Shown in pieces: positions 19,911 through 28,605 of a stretch of DNA of 64,000 nucleotides. The notes under the pieces are model-generated. The model was given only the letters and a program-made list of their open reading frames with translations. It searched no databases and had not been told where the DNA came from. Positions within the stretch are counted from its first letter, which is position 1. Each line of letters begins with the position of its first letter. The DNA is from a virus. Where the stretch lies: positions 1-64,000 of IMG/VR virus record IMGVR_UViG_3300045933_000229; one strand, written 5' to 3'. Made by a program: the position numbers and the translations under genes.

Positions 19911-20230
19911 GCGAGCTCATCCTCCTCGACGAAGCGCGCCGCCAGAAGGCCGAGGCCGACTCACCGGAAGTCCCGCACATTCAAGGCCCGGCGATCTGCC
20001 TCGCCTGCAAGCACGAGTGGCAGGCGGTGATCGACGCGCGCGCCGACCCCTCGAAGATGGAATGCCCGTCGTGCACCGCGATGCGCGGGGTGTTCGCCAC
20101 CCACGTCGAGCAGGCCGGTGACCACTGGACCTGCAACTGCGGGAATCATCTTTTCGGCATCACCAGGCAGGGCACCTACTGCTGCTGCTGCGGCAGCTGG
20201 CAGCAGTTCAACTTCAAGGGCGGGGCGTGA
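19907..20230 (+). CDS. Zinc-ribbon protein between the terminase genes
   Basis: GTG start in a GTGA overlap, and the stop overlaps the large-subunit start in the same way. The 107-residue chain has at least two metal sites: ICLACKHEW with MECPSCTAMRG, and WTCNCGNHLF with TYCCCCGSW. Small zinc proteins inserted between terminase subunits are known in some phages but have no assigned function. Tight coupling suggests it acts in packaging, perhaps as an accessory to the motor. This is inference from location. Confidence 0.65.
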   Translation: MSELILLDEARRQKAEADSPEVPHIQGPAICLACKHEWQAVIDARADPSKMECPSCTAMRGVFATHVEQAGDHWTCNCGNHLFGITRQGTYCCCCGSWQQFNFKGGA

Positions 20231-21699
20231 ACGCGCCCGCGCCGGTGGCAGCGACCCAGCGACCCAAGCCGCGCGTCGCCTACGAGCCGCCCGACCTCAC
20301 GATCGAGGCGTTCCACGACGACGACTCGCCGGTGCGCGGGGTGATGGGGCCGCGCGGCTCGGGCAAGTCCGGCGCCTCGATCATGGAGGCGATCCAGGGC
20401 GCCTTCGCGCAGAACGTCAACGCGCGCGGCTACCGGCGATCGAAGTTCCTCGTGCTGCGCGACACCTACCGCCAGCTGGAGACGACGACGATCCCGTCGT
20501 TCAAGAAGTGGCTCGGAAGCGCGAGCCGGTTCACCGGCCAGTACCCGATCCGCGGCTTCACCAAGCTGCCCGGCGCCGACGGCTCGCGCGTGGAGATGGA
20601 GACGATCTTCCTCGCGATGGACGGCGAGAACGTGATCGAGAACCTGCAGTCGTTCGAGGCCAGCTTCGCGTGGATCAACGAGGCGCGCGGCATCGAGCGG
20701 CCCGACGTCGTGGCGATGGTGAAGTCATCCTGCGGGCGGTTCCCGTCGAAGGACGAGGAGGGCTGCGTCTCGCGCTTCGTGGTGATGGACACCAACCCGC
20801 CCGACGAATATCACTGGTGGTACAAGGCCGACATGGTCGATCCGGTGGAGGGCTGGCGCTTCTTCAAGCAGGCCAGCCCGCTCCTCTACGACGGCCCGCC
20901 CGGGATGTTCCTCCCCGACAAGCGCCTCTACCGGCCGAACCCGGCGGCGACCTACGCGCGCATCCAGAACGCGGGCTACGACTACTGGCTCGACATGATC
21001 CCCGGCTCGTCGGACGCGTTCATCCGCACGATGGTCATGGGCCTGTACGGCACGCTCGTCACCGGCAAGCCCGTCTACGAGGGCTACTGGCACGAGGACA
21101 TGGTTTCGCCGGAGCCGCTCAGGATCCACGACGCGCTCACGATCTGCGTCGGCATCGACACCTCCGGCCTCCACCCGGGCGCGGTCTTCGGCCAGATCGC
21201 CGGCGGACGCGTCAACGTGCTGCGGGAGCTCCATGCGAAGGACACCCCGTTCGACGAATTCATCGAGGCCGCCCTGGCGCCGTTCGTGGCGCAGCACTTC
21301 CCGCGTAACCCGATCATCTGCATCCTCGATCCGTCGAATCCGCGTCTGGGCGCTGGCGGGAAGACGGCGCTACAGCTTCTCCAGCGCCGCGGCTTCGAGG
21401 CCACCCTTGCGACTTCCAACCGTTTTAACCTGCGCATGGGGGCTGTTGTCTATCTCCTCCAGCGACGCGGTGCGATGTCCATCGACCCGTCCTGCAAGAT
21501 GGTCATCGAGGGCTTCCGCGGGAAGTACCACTACAAGAAGATCGAGTCGAGCGGCCTGATGGTCGCGCACCGCGCGATGCCGGAGAAGAACGACTTCGCC
21601 GACATCCATGACGGCCTGCAATACCTGGCGCTGCACTACCAGCAGGGCCGTCTCGCCACGCCCACCCCGATGCCGCGCGCGAAGACACTCTGGGCATGA
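20227..21699 (+). CDS. terL: Terminase large subunit
   Basis: GTG start in a four-base overlap. The 490-residue protein has the ATPase half with Walker A GPRGSGKS (41-48), an arginine/tyrosine motif in FLVLRDTYRQL, Walker B-like FAWINEARG near residue 150 and the coupling motif VMDTNPP. The nuclease half has VGIDTSGLHPG near residue 308, CILDPSN and the C-terminal FADIHDGLQYLAL, where acidic residues bind metal. It should power DNA translocation into the prohead and cut concatemers. It is followed by the portal gene with an overlap, the normal order. Confidence 0.95.
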   Translation: MNAPAPVAATQRPKPRVAYEPPDLTIEAFHDDDSPVRGVMGPRGSGKSGASIMEAIQGAFAQNVNARGYRRSKFLVLRDTYRQLETTTIPSFKKWLGSASRFTGQYPIRGFTKLPGADGSRVEMETIFLAMDGENVIENLQSFEASFAWINEARGIERPDVVAMVKSSCGRFPSKDEEGCVSRFVVMDTNPPDEYHWWYKADMVDPVEGWRFFKQASPLLYDGPPGMFLPDKRLYRPNPAATYARIQNAGYDYWLDMIPGSSDAFIRTMVMGLYGTLVTGKPVYEGYWHEDMVSPEPLRIHDALTICVGIDTSGLHPGAVFGQIAGGRVNVLRELHAKDTPFDEFIEAALAPFVAQHFPRNPIICILDPSNPRLGAGGKTALQLLQRRGFEATLATSNRFNLRMGAVVYLLQRRGAMSIDPSCKMVIEGFRGKYHYKKIESSGLMVAHRAMPEKNDFADIHDGLQYLALHYQQGRLATPTPMPRAKTLWA

Positions 21700-23759
21700 G
21701 CCGCTCCTACCCATCGGGCGAAGCCCTCGCGATCAAGTCCGACGAGAAGACGATCTTCTCGTCCTCCTCGCGCGCGACCGACACCTCGCGCTACGACCCG
21801 CTCGCCGACATGGTGGTGCGCCGCTGGTGGGACGCGACGCAGTGGATGCGCTCCGACGTGATCGCCGGGTACTCGATCGAGGAGACGCTGTTCATGTGCG
21901 ACCGGCAGCGCCGCGGCGTCTACGACCCGCAGGACGCGCCGCTCCTCGGCGGGATCGACATCTTCATCCCGCTCACCGACATGAAGTGCATGGCCGCCGA
22001 GGCGTGGCTGCGCGATATGCTGGGCAACGTGGTCGAGATGCCGTGGATCGTCGAGCCGACGCCGATCCCCGACCTCCCCTCGCGCATGAAGCAGAAGATC
22101 CTGCGCGATCTGAAAATGGAAATCGTCAACGCGTCCACGCAGGGCAACGCGCTCGCCGCGGCGCAGGCGTTCGGCGCGATGCCCGGTCAGGCGCAGGACG
22201 TGCTGTTCGGCGAGATGATCGCCCGCTTCCCGGGCGACCTGGAAAAGACCGCGCGCGAGTTGAAGGAGGCGCAGCGCAAACTCGCCTACTCGGAGGCGGC
22301 GAAGGCGGCCAAGGGCATGGAGCGTCTGATGCGCGACGAGTGCGTCGAGATGGACTTCCTGCAGACGATGTACCAGCTGTTCTACGACCTCGTCACCTTC
22401 CCGGCCGCGATCGTCAAGGGTCCGATCCTCACCAACAAGCCGCGCATCTACTGGAAGGGCAACTCGCGCGTGGTCGAGAAGCGCGACCGCCTGAACGCCT
22501 ACCGCGTCGCGCCGTTCGACTTCAAGCCCTCGCCGGACTCCTCGAACACCCAGAACGGCACCTACGTCATCGAGAAGCAGCGCATGACCCGGCGCTCGCT
22601 CACGTGGGCGCTCGGCCAGAAATACTGGATCGACTCGCAGGTGAAGGCGCTGCTGCACGAGTACCAGACGCGCAACCGCAACTGGCTGATCGACGACCTG
22701 AACGGCAACCCCGAGGTGCAGGCGAACGTCCAGCTGTGGCGCGAGGACGAGACGATCGAGGCGATCGAGCATCACGGCATCTGCTCGGGGCGCGAGCTCC
22801 GCCCGTACGGGATCTCGGCCGACGACGATACCTACTACGAGACGAAGGTGGTGGTGTCGGGCTACCGCACGCTCATGTGCAAGGTGATGGAGGAGCCGTA
22901 CGTCAGCCAGCGCCCGTTCCACAACGCCTCCTACGAGCGCCACGGCGAGCGGTTCTGGAACACCTGCCCGGTCATCAAGCTGCGCGACGTGCAGCGCTCG
23001 TTGAACGCCGCCACCCGCGCGCAGATCCGCAACATGGCGTTCTCCTCGGGGCCGCAGGTCGAGATCGACGTGCAGCGCGTGAAGGGCTACGTCGCCAACC
23101 TCGAAGACCTGCTCGACATCAGCCCCTACCGCGCGCGCCTGGTGGACCCCGACATGGTGAACGGCGGGCGCCCGGCCTACACCTTCACCAACGTCCCGGA
23201 GATCATCTCCAAGCTGATCCCGGTGCTGCAGTATTACTGGAAGGTCGCCGACGACGTCTCGAACATCCCGAACTACGCGCAGGGCGACACCGGGTTGAGC
23301 GGCGCCGGTCGCACCTTCCGCGGGTTCAGCGCGGTGTTCGCGCAGGCGCTCAAGGTCTTCAAGATGCCGGTGCAGAACCTCGACACCGGCATCTTCGTGC
23401 CGTTCGCGCAGGCGCTCTACGACTACAACATGACCTACAGCGAGGACGACTCGATCAAGGGCGACGCGAACGTGCGCGCGCTCGGGTCGAGCGGCATCGT
23501 CGAGCGCGAGCTCGCGCAGCAGCGCGCGCTGGAGTCGATGCAGGTCGTGTCCCAGATGTCCCCCGCGGTCGCCGAGATCGCACCCGACAAGGCGAGGAAG
23601 GTCTTGGAGTGGGTGTGGGCGAAGGCGCTGGAGGGGCTGGGCGTGCCGATCGAGCAGTTCGCGATCAACCCCGACGTACAGGCGACGATTACCGAGGAGA
23701 TCGACGCCGGGCCGCAGACTCCGATCCCAGCGATCGGGCAAACCCCTTCACCCGGCTAG
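21696..23759 (+). CDS. Portal protein
   Basis: A 687-residue protein directly after the terminase. It has the features of large podoviral portals: an N-terminal region with RRGVYDPQDAPLLGGIDIF, a core of helices and strands (FLQTMYQLFYDLVTFPAAIV, GPILTNKPRIYWKG), VAPFDFKPSPDS, a tunnel-type segment (AATRAQIRNMAFSSGPQVEI), and the C-terminal GLSGAGRTFRGFSAVFAQAL region often seen in P22-like portals. It should form the dodecameric ring through which DNA passes. Length is in the range of P22-type portals. There is an ATGA overlap with the terminase gene. Confidence 0.9.
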   Translation: MSRSYPSGEALAIKSDEKTIFSSSSRATDTSRYDPLADMVVRRWWDATQWMRSDVIAGYSIEETLFMCDRQRRGVYDPQDAPLLGGIDIFIPLTDMKCMAAEAWLRDMLGNVVEMPWIVEPTPIPDLPSRMKQKILRDLKMEIVNASTQGNALAAAQAFGAMPGQAQDVLFGEMIARFPGDLEKTARELKEAQRKLAYSEAAKAAKGMERLMRDECVEMDFLQTMYQLFYDLVTFPAAIVKGPILTNKPRIYWKGNSRVVEKRDRLNAYRVAPFDFKPSPDSSNTQNGTYVIEKQRMTRRSLTWALGQKYWIDSQVKALLHEYQTRNRNWLIDDLNGNPEVQANVQLWREDETIEAIEHHGICSGRELRPYGISADDDTYYETKVVVSGYRTLMCKVMEEPYVSQRPFHNASYERHGERFWNTCPVIKLRDVQRSLNAATRAQIRNMAFSSGPQVEIDVQRVKGYVANLEDLLDISPYRARLVDPDMVNGGRPAYTFTNVPEIISKLIPVLQYYWKVADDVSNIPNYAQGDTGLSGAGRTFRGFSAVFAQALKVFKMPVQNLDTGIFVPFAQALYDYNMTYSEDDSIKGDANVRALGSSGIVERELAQQRALESMQVVSQMSPAVAEIAPDKARKVLEWVWAKALEGLGVPIEQFAINPDVQATITEEIDAGPQTPIPAIGQTPSPG

Positions 23760-23768
23760 GAGGCCCTC

Positions 23769-24074
23769 ATGGCGCTCGAACGAACCGACAAGTGCGGCAA
23801 CCCCAACCCCGACGTGTGCATCCCGCAGACGGTGCAGACGCCGATCTGCTACCTCACCCCGGCGCTCTACGCGCAGGGCGTGTGCTGCGGCCTGCCCGGC
23901 TTCAAGGAGGTGACGATCCTTGCCGACTGCTCCGCCGACTCGGTCGTCATCACCGACGCGAACCACGTGCCAGTGCCGGGCGCCTACGAGGTGCCCTGCG
24001 CCTCTACGCTCGGCGGCGGCGACATCGCCTACTCCAGCTGCCCGCCGCCTCCGGCTGCGTCGTCCCCCAGCTGA
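23769..24074 (+). CDS. Cysteine-containing hypothetical protein (101 aa)
   Basis: Follows the portal by nine bases with an AGGAGG ribosome site. The product is short, with nine cysteines (KCGNPNPDVCIPQ, TPICYL, GVCCGLPG, ADCSA, VPCAS, SSCPP) and a Pro/Ala/Ser tail. The segment NPNPDVCIPQTVQTPICYLT resembles the N-terminal parts of the fibre-like proteins downstream (TPPAED..., SPICYTIP), so it may be a virion decoration or connector piece. Disulfides could stabilise it. The function is unknown. Confidence 0.6.
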   Translation: MALERTDKCGNPNPDVCIPQTVQTPICYLTPALYAQGVCCGLPGFKEVTILADCSADSVVITDANHVPVPGAYEVPCASTLGGGDIAYSSCPPPPAASSPS

Positions 24075-24084
24075 GGAGCGCGCC

Positions 24085-24348
24085 ATGCTCGACGGATTCG
24101 CGGTCGAAGTCGGCGACAACGTGTGGGACATCCTGCTCGCGCGCTTCGGGACCGTCACGTTCGTTGACGGCTCCGGGATGTTCACCCTAGACTTCTCGGC
24201 GGGTAAGGTGCTGACCTACGCGAGTGGGGGCGGCATCGCGGGGGTCCGCCGGGCGTATTGGCGTAATCCGGTGCTGACGTTGCCGGAGAAGAACGACCAG
24301 CAGTGGTCGCTTCTCCAGGCGCTCGTCGGCGCCGTGAGGAACAGCTGA
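24085..24348 (+). CDS. Hypothetical virion-module protein (87 aa)
   Basis: Strong ribosome site (GAGGAG) before ATG; the stop overlaps the next ATG. The sequence looks like a small beta-rich domain: MLDGFAVEVGDNVWDILLAR, FGTVTFVDGSGMFTLDFSAG, then IAGVRRAYWRNPVLTLPE and a C-terminal helix. No family is recognised. Given its location between portal and fibre-like genes it is probably a minor structural or assembly protein. Confidence 0.6.
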   Translation: MLDGFAVEVGDNVWDILLARFGTVTFVDGSGMFTLDFSAGKVLTYASGGGIAGVRRAYWRNPVLTLPEKNDQQWSLLQALVGAVRNS

Positions 24349-25970
24349 TGTCCCAGGACAACCTCTGCCTGCCCACCGACGGGGTCTTCACCAACGACCC
24401 CGCCCACCCGCAAGGGCCGGGACCGTTCCTTTCCCCGATCTGCTACACGATCCCGCCCGCGGAGGACGTCCTCAACGCGTTCCTCTCGACGACGCTCAAC
24501 CCGGACGGCAGCGTCAACACCCAGACGATCGTCGATGGCACCAACACGCCGATCCCGGGCGCTGTAGCAGCGGACTGCCCGACCGCTTCGAGCGGCGGCG
24601 GCTCGACCGGCCCGGCGCTCATCAGCATCCAGGACGAGGGCGTCCCGCTCGGCCAGTTCAGCTGCCTGAATTTCACCGGCGCCGGCGTCACCGCCTCGGT
24701 CGGCGGGTGCGGCGTCACCATCAACATCCCGGGCGGTGGCGGCGGCGGCTTCCCGCTCCTCGCCCCGGACGGCACCTGCGCGGCGCCGTCGTACTCGTTC
24801 ACCTCCGACCCAGACTCCGGGCTGTTCCGCAACACCGCTGGCGGCGAGGTCACGCTCTCGTCGAACGCGTGCAACGACTTCGTGCGCGTGGGCGGTGTTA
24901 CCTCCGGCGTCGTGCTGGAGTCGGCGACCGCGCTCGCGCTCAACTTCGCGGGCGAGCTCTCGATCAACGGTACGCCCGGCGCGGCCGGGGAGGTGCTGAC
25001 CTCGAACGGCCCCGGCGTTGCACCGACCTGGCAGGCCGCATCCGGCGGCTCGCCGGTGCTGTACGCCGAGAACCCGGTCGCCCACGTCGCGCCGTCGGCC
25101 TCCGGCAACAACTCGGTCGCCATCGGGTCTGGCGCGAACTCGGTCGGCAACGACGCGATGGTGTTCGGCACCGGGGCGATTGCCGCCTCGGGCGGCGGTG
25201 GCACCACGCCGGGCATCGCCATCGGCCTGAACGCGCTCGCCGGCGGCCCAGAGGGCAACTCGATCGCCATCGGCACCAACGTACAGGTGTCCACCGGCGC
25301 CACGATCGCCATCGGCCACACGATCAACATCAGCGCGGCCAACGCCGGGGTGAACGACGGCTCGATCGTGATCGGCCAAGGCGCCTCCGCGACGAGCAAC
25401 GACAACATCGTCATCGGCTTCTCGGCTTCGGCCCTGAACAACCAGGGGGTCGCGATCGGGGCGCTTTCCGGCGCCAGCGCGCTGCGCAGCGTCGCCATCG
25501 GCACCGCAGCGACCGCCGGCGCAGCCAATGCGATCTCGGTGGGATTCGGCGCATCGACCGGATCGGTGGATGCGATTGCCATCGGCAACGGCTCTGCGGG
25601 CAACGCGCTTCGCGCGATCGGTATTGGCCCGGGCGCTGTCGGCGCGGCGACCGACGCCATCGCGATCGGCACCGGCACGCTCTCGGTCAACGCGAACGCG
25701 GTGGCGATCGGCACCGGCGTCACCACCACGGCGACGCAGGTCGCGATCGGCACGAGCGACACCAACAAGTTCCTGCTGTCCTCGACCGGCGCACTCTCGG
25801 TTGTCGGCACGGCGGCGATGCTGATGGGGCCGATCTACACGGTAGGCACGCTGCCAGCGCAGGCTGCAGGCGGCATCATCTACGTGTCGAACGCGACGCC
25901 GGCGGCGGCGCTGTGCTTCTCGAACGGCACCAACTGGATTGATCTGCTCACCGGGGCGCCAGTCGTATGA
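24348..25970 (+). CDS. Fibre-like protein with YadA-head-type AIG repeats
   Basis: A 540-residue protein starting in a TGATG overlap. Residues 1-130 are a virion-binding-type region with Cys pairs and a Gly hinge (GGGGGG). The middle contains the module PDGTCAAPSYSFTSDPDSGL, common in phage fibre proteins, and TPGAAGEVLTSNGPGVAPTW. From about residue 245 at least 13 repeats of the form N-S-V/I-A-I-G-x-x-A-x follow, the left-handed beta-roll signature of trimeric-autotransporter (YadA) heads. The C-terminus (GGIIYVSNATP, CFSNGTNWIDLL) is a typical fibre end domain. It is probably a trimeric receptor-binding or decoration fibre. Confidence 0.75.
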   Translation: MSQDNLCLPTDGVFTNDPAHPQGPGPFLSPICYTIPPAEDVLNAFLSTTLNPDGSVNTQTIVDGTNTPIPGAVAADCPTASSGGGSTGPALISIQDEGVPLGQFSCLNFTGAGVTASVGGCGVTINIPGGGGGGFPLLAPDGTCAAPSYSFTSDPDSGLFRNTAGGEVTLSSNACNDFVRVGGVTSGVVLESATALALNFAGELSINGTPGAAGEVLTSNGPGVAPTWQAASGGSPVLYAENPVAHVAPSASGNNSVAIGSGANSVGNDAMVFGTGAIAASGGGGTTPGIAIGLNALAGGPEGNSIAIGTNVQVSTGATIAIGHTINISAANAGVNDGSIVIGQGASATSNDNIVIGFSASALNNQGVAIGALSGASALRSVAIGTAATAGAANAISVGFGASTGSVDAIAIGNGSAGNALRAIGIGPGAVGAATDAIAIGTGTLSVNANAVAIGTGVTTTATQVAIGTSDTNKFLLSSTGALSVVGTAAMLMGPIYTVGTLPAQAAGGIIYVSNATPAAALCFSNGTNWIDLLTGAPVV

Positions 25971-28585
25971 ACATCATCCTGTTCGACGCGCAATCCACCT
26001 CCCCGGTATCGCAGATCATCGCCGTCGCGCCGGGCGACTGCGTCCTCATCAACGCGTGGGGCCTCGGTGCGGGCGAGGTGGCGCAGGTCTACCGCGCGCT
26101 GGTCGCGCTCGGCAACCTCCCGCAGCAGCAGTCGGGCAGCTGCCTGCCGCCGCCGCAGGTCACCCCGGCGACGATCCAGACCGAGGCGCCGTTCTTCCCG
26201 TGCAACGTGCCGGTGCAGGTTGGCGAGGACGACGACATCTCGATGACGAGCGTCGTCATCCAGCAGCCCGGCTTCTACCGCGTCCACCTGACGCCAGCCG
26301 CGCTCGGCAACGCCACGGTGGAGGCGGTCGTCCTCACCGGCCGCGAGGCGTGCAAGCAGGCCGCCGACCAGTGCTGCTGCCTGCCCGAGACGTTCTGGAG
26401 CGGCACGAGCCTGTCGGCCTGCCTCACCATCACCCCCGGCGGCACCGCGGGCCACAGCCCGACCTTCGACATCGACGGCTGCTGCCTGCTGCACCAGTTC
26501 CCGGCGCTGCCGGCGCCGGTCCTCACCGACGAGCTCGTCGTGCTGTCGGGCGGCCAGTGCTTCCGCTCGACCATCGCGCAGGTGTTCGACCCGGCGGTGA
26601 TCTGCACCGCGCTCGGGAACTACCTCCTGCAGCTGCCCGCGCCCGGAGACACCATCGTCGTGGTCGATGCGGGTGCCGGGTGCGTGCGGCGCGACGCCGA
26701 GACGCTGGTCGAGTTCTTCGAGACGCCGTGGACCGGCATCAGCGTCACCGCGGCGCTGACGATCACCCCGGGTGGGATCAATGGGCACGGCCCCACGTTC
26801 GCCTACGACCTGTGCGCGGACCTGCAGGCCATCGCGGCCTGCGCGTGCGAGCCGGACCCCGGCGACCTCGTGCCGATCGTGCAGGGCGGCTCGTGCGTGC
26901 TGGCGACCTGGCCGACGATCGACGTCTGCGACCAGATGGGGGCGCTCCCGGTGGGCGCGCTCGTCGCTGGCGACACGGTCATGCTGCGCGACGTCGGCGG
27001 CAACTGCAAGCAGGTCGATGCAACGGCGCTCGCCATCCCGTTCGACGGCGGCGTCATCACCACCCCGATCCTCGCTGCCGACGGCGCCTGCGCGACGCCC
27101 TCGTACTCGTTCACGTCGGCGCCCGACTCGGGGATGTTCTTCGACCCGGCCTCTCCCGTCACCTGCAACGGCGATACCGCGGTCGTCATCGGCTGGCAGA
27201 ACTGCACCTCGCGGGTCGATGTCTCCGACTCGATCCGGCTCACAGCCGCGAACACCGACTTCTTCGAGGTCGGCTGCTCGATCCAGGGCACGTCGGCCAC
27301 CGGCCCCGTTCAATTCGAGGCGACGACCGGCTCGATGTCGCTGAACGCCGGGACATCGCTCACGGCGAACGCCGGAACGCTGCTGAATCTCAACGCCGGC
27401 GATCTCGCGAGCCTCGTCGGCGGCACCGGCGTCTCGATCATCTCCCTCGTCAACGACATCCACCTCAACGCGGACACCGGCAACATCATTCTGCAGTCGA
27501 ACTCGGGCATCTTCACCGTGTCCGGGGCGGTTGGTGCACCGCAGATCGTCGGCCCGGACGGGTCGTGCGCGAATCCGACGTACTCGTTCAACAGCGACGG
27601 CACGACGGGGATGTTCTTCGACCCGCTCACGCCCGCGCTCATGCTCGGGCACGACACCTGCGACTCGTTCATCCGCATCGGCGACATCATCCGCATCGAG
27701 GCGGCGAACGGCGACTTCGTCGAGTACGGCGCGTCCATGCTCACGCAGATCGCCGGCGGCACGCGCATCCAGCTTTCTCAGGCCGCGCCGATCGTCGGCC
27801 GCGGCGTCTCGAACCTGTTCAGCCTGTTCGCCGCCGGTGACACGCAGGCCGCGCTCATCATCGGCGGCAACGCAACTGCCATCGCCGCCGCCGGGGAGGG
27901 CTGGCTGCGCGGTGGCGACTCGAACTTCGCCGGGCAGAACGGCGCCTCGGTCGTCATGGACGGCGGCGACGCGAACGCTGCCGGCGCGGTCGCGGGCGAT
28001 GCGATCATCGCGGCCGGTCGCGGCACGCTCGGCGGCACGCCGGGCAACATCCTCCTGCGCACCAACGCGCTGACCCGGTTCAGCGTGAACGCCGCCGGTG
28101 CGCTCGGCATCGGCGACCCGGCCGTATTCGGCGCGGCCGGTCAGGTCATTACCTCGGCTGGCGCAGGCGCCCCGCCAGCGTGGGCGACCCCGACCGTGCC
28201 GGTAGGCTCGACGTTCAACTGGGGCGCGAACAACATCAACAGCGCCGCCGACACGCGCGTCATGACGCCGGGCTTCCTCGACGGCCTGGTCAACACGAAC
28301 ACCCCGCGCGGGTTCGTCGCGCCTCGCGCCGGTATGCTGCGCAACCTGTTCGCGCGCCACAACATCGCTGCCGGGAACGGCAACGCGGTCACCTACACGA
28401 TCCGCCTGAACGGCGTGGCGACCGCGCTGACCGTGAACCTCGCCACCGCGGCGATCGGCAGCGCCGGGAACACGGTGAACACGGTGGCGGTGGCGCAGGG
28501 CGACCTCATCGAGCTCCTGACGATCAAGGCGGTGGCGATCGGGTCTGGGGTGCTGGACGCGATGGTCACCTGCCAGTTCAACTGA
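25967..28585 (+). CDS. Large fibre-like virion protein, LFD family (872 aa)
   Basis: ATGA overlap with the previous gene. The N-terminus MNIILFDAQSTSPVSQIIAV, followed by APGDCVLINAWGLG, is shared with proteins at 31391 and 34254, and probably docks to the virion. Two similar sub-domains follow, each with CLTITPGG-type strands, a Cys-rich piece (QAADQCCCLPE) and GGSCVLATWPTIDVCDQMGA. Two PSYSFTSAPDSGMF-type modules lie at about residues 375 and 540. The C-terminal 130 residues are a beta-sandwich-like domain (FVAPRAGMLRNLFARHNIAA, YTIRLNGVATALTV). It is probably a fibre or spike; no enzymatic motif was found. Confidence 0.7.
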   Translation: MNIILFDAQSTSPVSQIIAVAPGDCVLINAWGLGAGEVAQVYRALVALGNLPQQQSGSCLPPPQVTPATIQTEAPFFPCNVPVQVGEDDDISMTSVVIQQPGFYRVHLTPAALGNATVEAVVLTGREACKQAADQCCCLPETFWSGTSLSACLTITPGGTAGHSPTFDIDGCCLLHQFPALPAPVLTDELVVLSGGQCFRSTIAQVFDPAVICTALGNYLLQLPAPGDTIVVVDAGAGCVRRDAETLVEFFETPWTGISVTAALTITPGGINGHGPTFAYDLCADLQAIAACACEPDPGDLVPIVQGGSCVLATWPTIDVCDQMGALPVGALVAGDTVMLRDVGGNCKQVDATALAIPFDGGVITTPILAADGACATPSYSFTSAPDSGMFFDPASPVTCNGDTAVVIGWQNCTSRVDVSDSIRLTAANTDFFEVGCSIQGTSATGPVQFEATTGSMSLNAGTSLTANAGTLLNLNAGDLASLVGGTGVSIISLVNDIHLNADTGNIILQSNSGIFTVSGAVGAPQIVGPDGSCANPTYSFNSDGTTGMFFDPLTPALMLGHDTCDSFIRIGDIIRIEAANGDFVEYGASMLTQIAGGTRIQLSQAAPIVGRGVSNLFSLFAAGDTQAALIIGGNATAIAAAGEGWLRGGDSNFAGQNGASVVMDGGDANAAGAVAGDAIIAAGRGTLGGTPGNILLRTNALTRFSVNAAGALGIGDPAVFGAAGQVITSAGAGAPPAWATPTVPVGSTFNWGANNINSAADTRVMTPGFLDGLVNTNTPRGFVAPRAGMLRNLFARHNIAAGNGNAVTYTIRLNGVATALTVNLATAAIGSAGNTVNTVAVAQGDLIELLTIKAVAIGSGVLDAMVTCQFN

Positions 28586-28586
28586 C

Positions 28587-28605
28587 GTGACGGGATCCTG
28601 ACACC
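28587..28605. repeat. Dyad repeat copy GTGACGGGATCCTGACACC
   Basis: A copy of the 19-bp dyad family fills exactly the gap between two fibre genes and ends at the base before the next ATG. A bound protein here would block both transcription and access to the start of the 840-codon gene. Confidence 0.5.

Noticed and set aside
21608-24190. 860-codon rightward frame overlapping the portal gene
   Set aside because: Arg/His-rich shadow; the portal frame has the expected domain pattern and codon bias. Only nested frames with reversed third-position bias (53281 and 53569) were kept.
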